16,962 nucleotides of DNA from CAXMPK01 sp964195405 (GTDB lineage Bacteria; Actinomycetota; Acidimicrobiia; Spongiisociales; ZC4RG35): assembly GCA_964195405.1 (NCBI GenBank), contig CAXMPK010000072.1, positions 1 through 16,962 on the forward strand, given 5' to 3'. How positions within the stretch are numbered: position 1 is the first letter of the stretch; every line of letters starts with the position of its first letter. The notes under the pieces were generated by a model, which saw only the letters and a program-made list of their open reading frames with translations, did no database searches and was not told the DNA's origin. The translations under genes and the position numbers were made by a program. This document shows positions 6,223 through 13,908 of the stretch, piece after piece.

Positions 6223-7442
6223 CAGCCGACGAACTCGCTCAAGACGGACAACACAGAATCAATGTCAGCAACGGTGTGATCGGCGTTCACCTGAAATCGG
6301 ATTTCCTCATCACCCTTGGGTACCACCGGGAAGTTGAGACCCGTCGCCAAGACACCATTGTCGAAGAGGTGATGCACGAGGGAGGCGGTCCGCTTGGCGT
6401 CCCCCACCATCAAGGGCACGATCGGATGTGGTCCGGGAATCGTGTCGAATCCAGCCCCGACCAGCCCCGATTCGAATCGCCCGGTCATCTCCCGAAGATG
6501 ATCCAGCATCTCGCTTCCCTCGGCGGAGTCGAGGACCGAAACGGCCATCTCTGCGGCAGCAGCCTCACCTGGGGTGATCGGGTTTGAATAGATGTACATC
6601 GGGCCCTTTTCCCTGAGATAGGTAGTCAACGTTTGGCTGCCGGCGACGTACCCGCCGTTGACGCCAAACGCCTTGCCCAGAGTTCCGATCAGCACGTCGG
6701 CCCACCCACCCGTCAATTCTTCGGTGCCACGACCGGTCTCGCCATAGGCACCCACACCATGTGAGTCGTCAACAACAACGACAACGTTCTCCGCATAAGA
6801 GGAGTCGTGTTTCGCAGCCACATCATTGATCGCCGACAGGTCTGCGAAATCGCCACGCATCGAGAAGACACCGTCGGTGATCACCACAGCCCTGGCAGCA
6901 GTGCCGGCCGCCTCGGTCAGTGACCTGTCCAAGGCGTCCATGTCCAGATGCGGATAAACCGCCCGCGACGCCGGTCTCGTCATCCGAACCCCGTTGATGA
7001 TGCAGTTGTGGTTCAGCTCGTCACTGAGAATGACAGTGTCACCTGTGACCAGCGAAGTCAGGGTGCTGACCACAGCGGCATAGGCAGATGAGTAGCTGAT
7101 TGTTGCCTCGCGGGAATGAAAGCTGGCCAAACGCCGCTCGAGGTCCAAGTGGGGCTGGTAGGTGCCTGAGATAAAGCGCACAGCGCCTGGACCGGCGCCA
7201 AATCGCTGGCTACCCGTTTCCTCGGCACCGATCACCGCCGGATGATGGGAGAGACCGAGGTAGCTGTTGGAATTCATCCTGATGAAGTCAACGGTCGACC
7301 CAGCCAGCCGGTAACGACGACCGAAACCACCTCGAGCCGGGAGCACTTCGGTGACGACAACCTCGGGGCCTTTGTCGGTTCCTTTTTCGATCAATTGGGA
7401 TAGCTCGCCTTCTAGGGCCTCATCCAGTCGATCGCGCGGCAT
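6222..7442 (-). CDS. PLP-dependent alpha-oxoamine synthase family enzyme (glycine C-acetyltransferase/Kbl-like)
   Basis: This 406-residue fold-type I aminotransferase-like protein shows MNSNSYLGLS (about 56-65), the glycine-rich GAGPGAVRFISGT, His145 (NHNCIING) expected to stack on the PLP ring, Asp225/His228 in VDDSHGVG and the Schiff-base Lys257 in GTLGKAFG. These place it in the 8-amino-7-oxononanoate synthase/Kbl/serine palmitoyltransferase family, which condenses an amino acid with an acyl-CoA. The VRFISGT, TDGVFSM, NHN-IINGVR and FPVVPKG wording is closest to 2-amino-3-ketobutyrate CoA ligase. AONS, ALAS or a sphingoid-type synthase cannot be excluded. No threonine dehydrogenase or biotin gene is adjacent. 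A short insertion (about 212-219) precedes the VVVVDD strand. It is the first gene of a three-gene operon with the cyclase. Confidence 0.82.
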   Translation of the reverse strand: MPRDRLDEALEGELSQLIEKGTDKGPEVVVTEVLPARGGFGRRYRLAGSTVDFIRMNSNSYLGLSHHPAVIGAEETGSQRFGAGPGAVRFISGTYQPHLDLERRLASFHSREATISYSSAYAAVVSTLTSLVTGDTVILSDELNHNCIINGVRMTRPASRAVYPHLDMDALDRSLTEAAGTAARAVVITDGVFSMRGDFADLSAINDVAAKHDSSYAENVVVVVDDSHGVGAYGETGRGTEELTGGWADVLIGTLGKAFGVNGGYVAGSQTLTTYLREKGPMYIYSNPITPGEAAAAEMAVSVLDSAEGSEMLDHLREMTGRFESGLVGAGFDTIPGPHPIVPLMVGDAKRTASLVHHLFDNGVLATGLNFPVVPKGDEEIRFQVNADHTVADIDSVLSVLSEFVG

Positions 7443-7464
7443 GACCTGGGGTTTAGCAGATCTC

Positions 7465-7470
7465 TATGGT
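7465..7470 (+). promoter_or_regulatory. -10-like box (TATGGT) of the beta-hydroxyacid dehydrogenase gene
   Basis: The TANNNT hexamer ends 8 nt before the ATG at 7479. A partial -35 (ATGACC, 7441-7446, four of six to TTGACA) sits 18 bp upstream and overlaps the divergent gene's start codon. The divergent starts are only 36 bp apart. Confidence 0.4.
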
Positions 7471-7478
7471 GCGGCGTC

Positions 7479-8360
7479 ATGACAAGACTCGGATTCATCG
7501 GGCTGGGGATCATGGGGTATGGCATGGCGGCCAACCTCATCGAGAACGGCCATGAGATCACTGTTTGGAACAGGACTCCTTCAAAAGCTGACGGCCTCGA
7601 GGCCACGCTGGTCGCAACGGCCAGAGATGTGGGCCCGGCCTCCGACATAGTCTTGGTGATCGTGTCGGACACACCGGATGTGGAGGAAGTGGTATTCGGC
7701 AACTTTGGGGTGATACACGGGATGACAGAGGGTGACCTCCTGGTGGACCACTCAACTATCTCGCCTTCTGCTACCAAGGAATTCGCCAAACGTGCGGCCG
7801 AATTGGGCGTCGATTGGGTTGATGCACCGGTCAGCGGCGGCTCCGAGGGGGCGGTCAACGGCACCCTGGCGGTCATGGCCGGAGGTCCCAAACAAGGCTT
7901 GGAGAAAGCCCGCCCCTTCATCGACGCCTACTCGAAGTCGATCGTTCACGTCGGTGACGAACCCGGCTCCGGGCAGATGGCGAAAGCCGTGAATCAGATC
8001 CTCGTGGTGGTCAACCAGTTGGCAGTTTCCGAGGCATTGCTTCTGGCCGAAGGTGCCGGACTCGACCTGACCAAGACCCTGTTGGCGGTTGAAGGAGGAG
8101 CGGCCGGCTCGTGGATGTTGTCCAACAGAGGGCCCCAGATGATCGAGCGCGATTGGCAGCCCGGTTTCACCATCGATTTGCAACAAAAAGACCTTCGTCT
8201 CGTCCTGGAAGCGGCCGACGAACTGGGAATCCCTCTCCCGGGAGTGGCACTCGTCTTTCAGCTATACCGATCGCTGCAAGCACGTGGACTCGGTGCCGAA
8301 GGTAACCATGCATTGGTCAAGGCCCTCGAGAATCTGTCTGGCATCGAACTAGGGGGTTGA
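7479..8360 (+). CDS. NAD(P)-dependent beta-hydroxyacid dehydrogenase (3-hydroxyisobutyrate dehydrogenase/GLYR family)
   Basis: This 293-residue protein has the N-terminal Rossmann motif GFIGLGIMG (Gly8-x-Gly10-x2-Gly13). Asn31-Arg32-Thr33 follows the second strand, a pattern that favours NADP(H). The family signatures follow: DAPVSGG with Ser119 and the GSGQMAKAVNQ segment with catalytic Lys169 and Asn172. The C-terminal all-helical domain includes the DLRLVLEAADELGIPLP segment. Family members interconvert beta-hydroxyacids and semialdehydes: 3-hydroxyisobutyrate, tartronate semialdehyde, and glyoxylate or succinic semialdehyde in the GLYR branch. The substrate cannot be fixed here, but the NRT motif leans to the GLYR-type reductases. 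Divergent from the Kbl-like gene, it ends 42 bp before the convergent Bcp gene. Confidence 0.9.
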   Translation: MTRLGFIGLGIMGYGMAANLIENGHEITVWNRTPSKADGLEATLVATARDVGPASDIVLVIVSDTPDVEEVVFGNFGVIHGMTEGDLLVDHSTISPSATKEFAKRAAELGVDWVDAPVSGGSEGAVNGTLAVMAGGPKQGLEKARPFIDAYSKSIVHVGDEPGSGQMAKAVNQILVVVNQLAVSEALLLAEGAGLDLTKTLLAVEGGAAGSWMLSNRGPQMIERDWQPGFTIDLQQKDLRLVLEAADELGIPLPGVALVFQLYRSLQARGLGAEGNHALVKALENLSGIELGG

Positions 8361-8402
8361 TGGGTCGGCAATCACAGATCCCGGCTGCTCGAGCACGATT
8401 GA

Positions 8403-8849
8403 TCAGGCGAGGAGGTCGGCCTTCAGTCGGTCAACATGACCCGTGGCACGGACGTTTCGATAGGCCTCAACGACTGAACCTTTCTCGTCGATCACGAAGG
8501 TGGAGCGAATCAGGCCGCGAGAGATCTTGCCGTACCGCTTTTTCTCACCCCACGCATCCAAGCTTTCGGCCAGCACATGGTCCTCGTCTGAGAGCAGGTC
8601 GAAGTTGAGACCCTCTTTCTCCTGGAACTTCTTGTTACGTGAAGGCGGGTCAGGGCTCACCCCAACGATGGAGTAACCGGCTTCGGCGAACTCGCGATAG
8701 CTGTCCCGAAAATCACAAGACTCGGTTGTGCAACCGGGTGTCATCGCCCGTGGGTAGAAGAACATGACATACCTCTGGCCCTCGAAGTCGGCGTCCGATA
8801 CCAGTTCGCCGTCTTGGTTGGAGAGCTTGAAGGAGACCTTGTCAGTCAT
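8403..8849 (-). CDS. bcp: Bcp/PrxQ-type thioredoxin-dependent peroxiredoxin
   Basis: This 148-residue atypical 2-Cys peroxiredoxin has the peroxidatic Cys40 in MTPGCT and the resolving Cys45 five residues later (CTTESC), the PrxQ-alpha arrangement. FFYPRAMTPGC and the downstream IRSTFVID arginine strand complete the active site. It reduces hydrogen peroxide and organic hydroperoxides in the cytosol, recycled by thioredoxin. Family members normally have 'FYPKDxTPGCT'; here the stretch reads PRAM, a mild variant. It is last in the kinase/PlsY/flippase-like run, 15 nt after the preceding stop. TAGTCT ends 9 nt before the ATG, so it may also have its own promoter. Confidence 0.93.
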   Translation of the reverse strand: MTDKVSFKLSNQDGELVSDADFEGQRYVMFFYPRAMTPGCTTESCDFRDSYREFAEAGYSIVGVSPDPPSRNKKFQEKEGLNFDLLSDEDHVLAESLDAWGEKKRYGKISRGLIRSTFVIDEKGSVVEAYRNVRATGHVDRLKADLLA

Positions 8850-8864
8850 GAGCAGTCGAGACTA

Positions 8865-9821
8865 CTACTCCTCATCCTTGTCGTTTTCTGCGTGCCGAGC
8901 CTTCTTGGCTGCATCTGACGACAAGAAGGTCGAGCCTCCTGCCAGAAGACCCAGTCCCGACGGCAACCAGTACGAAATAACCCGAAACACGAGCACGGGC
9001 GCCACCACCGCAGCAGCCAATTGACCATAAGCGACAAGGATGAGACCGAGCGTTCCTTCGACGATGACGACACCCCCGGGCGGGCCCGGTAGCCCGCCGG
9101 CGAGTGCGGAAGCGCCGAACGCCGCCATCACCTGAAAGCCACCGACCTCTATTCCGAAGGCAATCAGCACAAGCCAAAGGGCTCCGGCCTCGAGGAAGAG
9201 TCGAGCCCAGATGTAGAATTGGGACTCGAGACCGGGGGGATGGTCGATGACAGCGTCTTTGACCTTTTCCTGAATGAATCGAGGCAGATACTTCGAAAGG
9301 GTTCCCAGTTTTCCCGATCCGAACATCAGCACCAGGCCCAATACAAAGATGAAGGGTGAGAGAACGAAGAGACTTAGTTTGAATACAGGGATCTCGACCC
9401 GAGCGATAAACAGACCAACGCCTGTCATCATCAGCAACCCGGCGTAGTTGAGCAGCACGGTCCTCACGGCCGGCCCGGTCGATCCGCCATCCACCTCGTC
9501 TCGAACGGTCCATGACATTCCAACCGGGGTAATGGCACCACCGGCGGGTATCAACCGGGCGATGCCGGCACCCACCAGGGCTGCCTTGAACGCCGACCAG
9601 CGCTTCAGTTTACCCCCAGCTTCCTGGACCGACTCACGGAAGAGGAGTCCATAAAAGACCTTGGCGGTTATCTGGCTGAACCCGGCGACGAGGACCAAGG
9701 CAAGGGCCGCCCCGCTCAGAGATGGGATTTCAACGAAATCGGAGTTGACCAACCAGATGGCCACGGCGATGTAGCCGACCGCCGCCAAGGCGGCGATCCA
9801 GACCACACGTTTCGGGTTCAC
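8865..9821 (-). CDS. LPG synthase transmembrane-domain (UPF0104/flippase-like) membrane protein
   Basis: The 318-residue product is largely hydrophobic with about seven or eight predicted membrane segments. It shows the family hallmarks: the ARLIPAGGAITPVGMSW segment near residue 100 and LPGPPGGVVIVEGTLGL near 265. It ends in a charged, cytosol-like tail rich in Lys, Asp and Glu. This fold is the flippase-like membrane part of lysylphosphatidylglycerol synthase (MprF); the C-terminal aminoacyltransferase domain is absent. A role in lipid or polyprenyl-glycan translocation is inferred. The GTG at 9821 is chosen because it overlaps the plsY stop as GTGA. The frame is open to 10085, but that extension is hydrophilic, Arg/Cys-rich and entirely inside plsY. 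Coupling to plsY points to membrane lipid metabolism. Confidence 0.8.
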   Translation of the reverse strand: MNPKRVVWIAALAAVGYIAVAIWLVNSDFVEIPSLSGAALALVLVAGFSQITAKVFYGLLFRESVQEAGGKLKRWSAFKAALVGAGIARLIPAGGAITPVGMSWTVRDEVDGGSTGPAVRTVLLNYAGLLMMTGVGLFIARVEIPVFKLSLFVLSPFIFVLGLVLMFGSGKLGTLSKYLPRFIQEKVKDAVIDHPPGLESQFYIWARLFLEAGALWLVLIAFGIEVGGFQVMAAFGASALAGGLPGPPGGVVIVEGTLGLILVAYGQLAAAVVAPVLVFRVISYWLPSGLGLLAGGSTFLSSDAAKKARHAENDKDEE

Positions 9822-10486
9822 GGTGTCAGTGGTTCCTCGACAGTCTCCGGGAAGTCGTCGATGACATTGTCGTTGTCGTAGATCACGCGCTTCAAAGCCG
9901 GGATCCTGCCTGGCTCTGCACCGGGATTTCCTTGCGCTCGCCGACTCATCAGGATTATCGAAAGCAGTGCAAGCACAAGGCTCTCTGCTGGCGGTCGACC
10001 CATCGCGACCGAGACAATCGGAAGAAGGCCCCAGCCGAGAAACCCTCCCAATCCACTTCCGATCTTCCACCCGGCGAGCGACCATCCTGCGGTCCAGACG
10101 AGCATCACCGGGTCAAGCGCCATCAGGACCCCGGCGGCCGTCGCAAGACCACGTCCAGAGCGGCCCCGAAGCCAGATGGACCAGTTGTGTCCCATCACAG
10201 CCGCGACTCCAGCCATTCCCGATGCACCGGGCCCAAGCCCCGCCTTCAAGGCGATCCAAACTGGAAAGAGACCTTTAAGGCCGTCGAGAAGGGCGGCCAA
10301 TGCCCCCCAGGCCAGTCCGACCTCGCGTGTCAGGTTTCCGGCACCTACATTGCCGGTGCCGACATCGCGCAGGTCGACGCCATGGAGACGTGCCATTACC
10401 TGGGCAAAGGGCACCGAGCCGAGCAGGTAGGCCCCCAACAACAGCAATGGCCAATACAGAATTGGCATGGTGATGTCTGGCATCAC
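9818..10486 (-). CDS. plsY: PlsY-type acyl-phosphate:glycerol-3-phosphate acyltransferase, variant motif 3
   Basis: The 222-residue membrane protein carries the PlsY motifs in order: GSVPFA (23-28), RDVGTGNVGAGN (40-51), DGLKG (68-72) and GHNWSIWLRGRSGRGLAT (99-116). PlsY makes lysophosphatidate from acyl-phosphate and glycerol-3-phosphate at the membrane. The third motif, normally GGKG, reads SGRG: the Lys that belongs to the phosphate-binding loop is Arg112. The region after about residue 185 is a hydrophilic extension beyond the usual end. No plsX is present nearby. The start is GTG at 10486, with an ATG immediately after it at 10483 as an equal alternative. TAGTTT at 10497-10492 could serve as a -10 box. 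The gene is 12 nt downstream of the histidine kinase and overlaps the flippase-like gene. It could be a second, specialised paralogue. Confidence 0.82.
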   Translation of the reverse strand: MMPDITMPILYWPLLLLGAYLLGSVPFAQVMARLHGVDLRDVGTGNVGAGNLTREVGLAWGALAALLDGLKGLFPVWIALKAGLGPGASGMAGVAAVMGHNWSIWLRGRSGRGLATAAGVLMALDPVMLVWTAGWSLAGWKIGSGLGGFLGWGLLPIVSVAMGRPPAESLVLALLSIILMSRRAQGNPGAEPGRIPALKRVIYDNDNVIDDFPETVEEPLTP

Positions 10487-10498
10487 GCAAGAAACTAG

Positions 10499-12187
10499 TT
10501 AGACAGCAGCCTTTTTGGAAGCCAACGAGGTCTCGGATTTGTCGGCGAGGGGCAGTTCAAGCCGGAAAACGCTTTCACTCTGATCGCGGTAATAGGTCAA
10601 AGTGCCCCCCATGAGCTCGGCAAGCTGGCGAGCAACTGATAGCCCGATACCAACTGAGCCGGTAACACCGCCTTCATGGGCGGTGGCGTATGGCTCAAAG
10701 ATTCGAGAAGCTGACCCAATTGACACACCCTCCCCGTCGTCCCTGATTTCGATCCACGCCTTGTCGAAAATGGCGCCGGAGACGACCCTGATTCTGGGGC
10801 CCCCGTAGCGCTCGGCGTTGGTGAGAAGGTTGCGGAGAATCTGGCGCACACGGCTCGGATCGGCCACCACATCGTCAATGAAGGCCGGGACCTCGGCAAC
10901 AGCAACCCCTAGACCATCAATGGTTGTAGTGAGCTCCTTGTGGAGGTCGATGACGATGGGGTGGATGGCGACGGTCCCCATTTCTGCGCGGGCCGCGACC
11001 AACAGATCATCCACGATGTGCGACATCTCGGCCGCCTGAACGGCAACCAGTTGCGTCAGTTCGGTCCGCTCCTCATCGCTGAGGGTGTCGAGCGAGTTGA
11101 GCTCGGAGCTGAGCCCGATGACCGCCGTCAGCGGTGTGCGAAGCTCATGGCTCACTCTGGCAATGAACTCGTCTTTGGCCTTGACCAGCTCTGCCATTGC
11201 GTCGTTGCGGGCCTTGATGTGGGTGATGTCCGCCAAACCCACCAGGATGTTGGTGGCAGGCGCACCGGTCGAAGTGTCAACAGAGCGGGCCTGAAGCCAG
11301 ATCGAGGTCTTCTTGTGGGTGAAGGCCGGAGCCTCCTGCTCAAAGGAGGTCTTTCCTTCGTAAAGAGCAACCAGCACACCCACATACAGGCTCATCGTCT
11401 CCGGTTGGACCGCGTTCGGATTGCGAAAGCCGAGAAGATCCTCGGGGCTATCTGCCTCGAGTAGCTCGATCGCCGCTTGGTTGACCCTGATCACCTTGGC
11501 CTTGGCCACTGCCCTCTTGACGACCGCCGGATATGCCATCAGGAAAGGCTCGATCCTGTCGGGCCGTCCAGCGTATTCGGATCGTAAGTAGGCGACCGCT
11601 TCGGCCCAGTCCTCTTCCATGACAGCGGTTGGGGAGTTTTCGAACAGACTCTGGAGGCGCATGTTGAGAGTCGCCGCGGCGCTCCTGACGGTGAGGAAAA
11701 CGACGGACGTGACCACGAAACTGATCGTCATCACCAACCCGAGCGTCAGCGCCTGACTAAAAGCCATCCCCCAGATAAATGGTGTGGCCAACAGGAGAAA
11801 CGCAGCCGTTGCCACCGACCATCGACGCCGAGTTTCGATGAAGAGCATTCCAATAGTGGGGAGGATCACCAGGGCGAGAGCGGCAGGTATCAAGCTGTCT
11901 TCGTTGCCCGCGACGCCATGAATGACCATCGTCACGATCGCGGCCCCGAACAATGCGACCCCGGCGTTCTCGCGATGGAGAATGATTTGCGCGGTCATTA
12001 GCCCAGCTGCCATGGTCGGACCGACCGCCTCGACAAACATTGCTGAGTTGCCGCCGATGAACCCGATTATGAGGAAGACAGCTGCACTGACCCATGCGGC
12101 TGTCGCACCCACCCGCACCACACTCTTGTTAATGCGGTGCATCTCGGAGTTGGTACCAAGAAAAGCGTCCGCCGGTCGCGTGGCCAT
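10499..12187 (-). CDS. Membrane-bound PAS sensor histidine kinase (orphan)
   Basis: From the ATG at 12187 the 562-residue product has about six transmembrane helices (roughly 24-168). A PAS-like domain follows, opening with FENSPTAVMEEDW (182-194) and ending near residue 325. A HisKA dimerisation helix has phospho-acceptor His347 in RVSHELRTPL. The HATPase_c domain has an N box (LRNLLTNAERYGG, about 451-463), a G1 box (RDDGEGVSIG, 482-491) and a G2 box (GSVGIGLSVA, 510-519). All catalytic boxes look intact. No response regulator is encoded in the window, so it is an orphan here. The start is uncertain: the frame is open to 12325, with other ATGs at 12238 and 12142. 12187 retains all membrane helices without the unlikely leader. 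It is first in the run with plsY, which suggests membrane or envelope sensing (inference). Confidence 0.85.
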   Translation of the reverse strand: MATRPADAFLGTNSEMHRINKSVVRVGATAAWVSAAVFLIIGFIGGNSAMFVEAVGPTMAAGLMTAQIILHRENAGVALFGAAIVTMVIHGVAGNEDSLIPAALALVILPTIGMLFIETRRRWSVATAAFLLLATPFIWGMAFSQALTLGLVMTISFVVTSVVFLTVRSAAATLNMRLQSLFENSPTAVMEEDWAEAVAYLRSEYAGRPDRIEPFLMAYPAVVKRAVAKAKVIRVNQAAIELLEADSPEDLLGFRNPNAVQPETMSLYVGVLVALYEGKTSFEQEAPAFTHKKTSIWLQARSVDTSTGAPATNILVGLADITHIKARNDAMAELVKAKDEFIARVSHELRTPLTAVIGLSSELNSLDTLSDEERTELTQLVAVQAAEMSHIVDDLLVAARAEMGTVAIHPIVIDLHKELTTTIDGLGVAVAEVPAFIDDVVADPSRVRQILRNLLTNAERYGGPRIRVVSGAIFDKAWIEIRDDGEGVSIGSASRIFEPYATAHEGGVTGSVGIGLSVARQLAELMGGTLTYYRDQSESVFRLELPLADKSETSLASKKAAV

Positions 12188-12296
12188 AACTATTGATCGT
12201 CCTGCGATGGGCCAGGGCGTACCGGTCGTGAGACCCATTAGGGGAAATAGGACTTTCAACCCATCCAGCGCTGCCAGCCCAGAATGCCGGAGAACC

Positions 12297-12316
12297 GGTA
12301 TCGTCGAACTGATACC
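12297..12316. promoter_or_regulatory. Dyad GGTATC-N8-GATACC, candidate operator
   Basis: Perfect 6-bp inverted repeat with an 8-bp spacer, 25 bp before the ALDH start. It is well placed to control ALDH transcription, and possibly the divergent kinase. It has the same 6-8-6 geometry as the dyad at 1291-1310 but a different sequence. The regulator is unknown. Confidence 0.4.
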
Positions 12317-12330
12317 AATACACACTCTCG

Positions 12331-12335
12331 AGAGG
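12331..12335 (+). promoter_or_regulatory. Shine-Dalgarno AGAGG deciding the ALDH start
   Basis: AGAGG lies 5 nt upstream of the ATG at 12341. It supports that start over the in-frame ATG at 12284, which would add a 19-residue polar leader unlike the family. Confidence 0.6.
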
Positions 12336-12340
12336 TTCAG

Positions 12341-13897
12341 ATGGCCCTGAAAATCACCTACGCAACAATGTCGGCGGACAACGAAGAACTCAATACAGCA
12401 TTTGAGAAATCGGTAGTGGAAGTCCGGTCCCTACTGGGCCAGACCCACGGTGTCATCGTCGACGGAGAGACCCGCGTGGATCGTGATCTTTTTGAGGAGG
12501 TCTCACCGATCGACCGTGATCTTCTCATCGGGCGGTACGCCCAGGCGACGACCACCGACATCGATCAAGCCGTGGCCGCGGCCGACGCCTTTCAACCCGA
12601 ATGGGAGGCATGGGGCTGGGAACCACGCCGCGACTTGATGCTGAAGGCCGCCGACATCATGGAGGCACAGACTTTCGACCTCTCAGCGCTGATGTCATAC
12701 GAAGTAGGAAAGAACCGACTCGAGGCTTTGGGAGACGTGGCTGAGACTGTCGAGTTTCTTCGCTATTACGCCCAACAGATCACCGACCAGGACGGTTTCA
12801 TCACACCGCTGAGCGCCCTCACTGCAAACGAGACCAACACATCGGTTCTCCGGCCCCATGGGGTGTGGGCAGTTATCTCGCCGTTCAATTTTCCTCTTGC
12901 TCTGGCCGGCGGACCATCATCTGGAGCCTTGATCACCGGCAACACGGTTGTCCTGAAGCCGTCCAACACTGGTGCACTGATGGCCCAAGAGTTCTATCGG
13001 ATCATGCGGGAGGCCGGCCTCCCTCCAAGTGCTCTGCACTTGATCACGGGGGGTGACGAGGCGGGCGACTACCTGGCTCACCACGACGACGTCGACGGCC
13101 TCACATTCACCGGTTCCCACCCGGTCGGCATGTATCTCTACCGCACAGTCAACGAGCACCGGCCCAAGCCGGTAAGTGCCGAGATGGGGGGGAAAAACCC
13201 GGTCGTGATCACCAGAAGCGCCGATCTCGATCAAGCAGCCGAAGGGGTGGTTCGGGGAGCCTTCGGGCTGAGTGGTCAGAAGTGTTCTGCGACCTCTCGT
13301 GTGTATGTGGAGGACCCGGTCTACGACGAGTTCATCTCAAAGCTCATCGCACGCACCGGCGACATCACAATTGGCGACCCCCTCGAGAACGGTGTCTTCG
13401 TCGGACCGGTCATAGACGCCGACGCTGTCGAACGCTTCGAGAAGGCAGTGGCAGAGGTTCGAAAGAAGGACGGAGACGTGTTGATCGGCGGAAAGGTCCT
13501 ATCCGACGGGGATCTGGCAAGCGGCAACTACGTGGAGCCGACCGTGGTGACGGCGCCACTTGACTCGTGGGTGTGGTCAACGGAGTTGTTTGTCCCGTTG
13601 GTGTCGGTGGCCAAGATCTCGGGATTGGAGGAGGGCCTCGCCCTCTCCAACGACACCGAATTTGGCCTCACTGCCGGCCTCTTCTCCAACGACGACGAGG
13701 AGATCGAGCGTTGGTTCGCAGGGATCGAAGCGGGTGTCACCTATGTCAACAGGGCGGCTGGCGCGACAACCGGAGCGTGGCCCGACATCCAGTCTTTCGG
13801 TGGTTGGAAGGGTTCGGGCACCTCAGGCGCCGGTGGTGGCGGCCCCTGGTATCTCCGCCAGTTTCTCAGGGAGCAATCACGGACCCTGATCAGGTAG
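12341..13897 (+). CDS. Aldehyde dehydrogenase, 1-pyrroline-5-carboxylate (L-glutamate gamma-semialdehyde) dehydrogenase-like
   Basis: This 518-residue ALDH-superfamily protein has the oxyanion Asn183 in SPFNFP, the NAD-binding GNTVVLKPS, TFTGS, catalytic Glu281 (SAEMGGKNP) and nucleophile Cys315 (SGQKCSATSR). The long N-terminal segment, YEVGKNRLEAL, GQKCSA and the C-terminal FGGWKGSGTSG with the FLREQSRT tail match the RocA/PruA branch, which oxidises glutamate semialdehyde to glutamate with NAD. One oddity is that the usual EIFGP motif reads ELFVP. The cofactor-contacting Glu415 is kept, but the Gly is Val. No proline dehydrogenase is in the window, and other semialdehyde substrates remain possible. 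It is transcribed divergently from the histidine kinase and convergently with the HisA-like gene (11 bp apart). Confidence 0.85.
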   Translation: MALKITYATMSADNEELNTAFEKSVVEVRSLLGQTHGVIVDGETRVDRDLFEEVSPIDRDLLIGRYAQATTTDIDQAVAAADAFQPEWEAWGWEPRRDLMLKAADIMEAQTFDLSALMSYEVGKNRLEALGDVAETVEFLRYYAQQITDQDGFITPLSALTANETNTSVLRPHGVWAVISPFNFPLALAGGPSSGALITGNTVVLKPSNTGALMAQEFYRIMREAGLPPSALHLITGGDEAGDYLAHHDDVDGLTFTGSHPVGMYLYRTVNEHRPKPVSAEMGGKNPVVITRSADLDQAAEGVVRGAFGLSGQKCSATSRVYVEDPVYDEFISKLIARTGDITIGDPLENGVFVGPVIDADAVERFEKAVAEVRKKDGDVLIGGKVLSDGDLASGNYVEPTVVTAPLDSWVWSTELFVPLVSVAKISGLEEGLALSNDTEFGLTAGLFSNDDEEIERWFAGIEAGVTYVNRAAGATTGAWPDIQSFGGWKGSGTSGAGGGGPWYLRQFLREQSRTLIR

Positions 13898-13908
13898 CGG
13901 CCACTCGA

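Larger units (their letters stand above)
12188..12340. promoter_or_regulatory. Divergent control region between histidine kinase and ALDH genes
   Basis: A non-coding stretch of about 153 bp if the kinase starts at 12187. It holds a perfect 6-8-6 dyad (12297-12316), two ACCGGT palindromes (12221-12226 and 12294-12299) and the ALDH ribosome-binding site. No confident -35/-10 pair was found on either strand. Confidence 0.45.

Noticed and set aside
8386..8395. 10-bp palindrome TGCTCGAGCA between the convergent dehydrogenase and bcp genes as a terminator
   Set aside because: There is no loop and no T-tract, so a stable hairpin is unlikely. A short palindrome of this kind is expected by chance.
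9822..10085. 88-codon N-terminal extension of the flippase-like protein
   Set aside because: It overlaps plsY entirely and is hydrophilic with Arg/Cys-rich low-quality sequence. The GTG at 9821 with GTGA overlap is the natural start.
9932..10498. Plus-strand open frame of 188 codons opposite plsY
   Set aside because: No family motifs, and it is antisense to a gene with clear PlsY motifs.
12284..12340. Upstream ATG for the ALDH gene
   Set aside because: It adds a polar 19-residue leader and runs through the dyad. The ATG at 12341 has a proper AGAGG.
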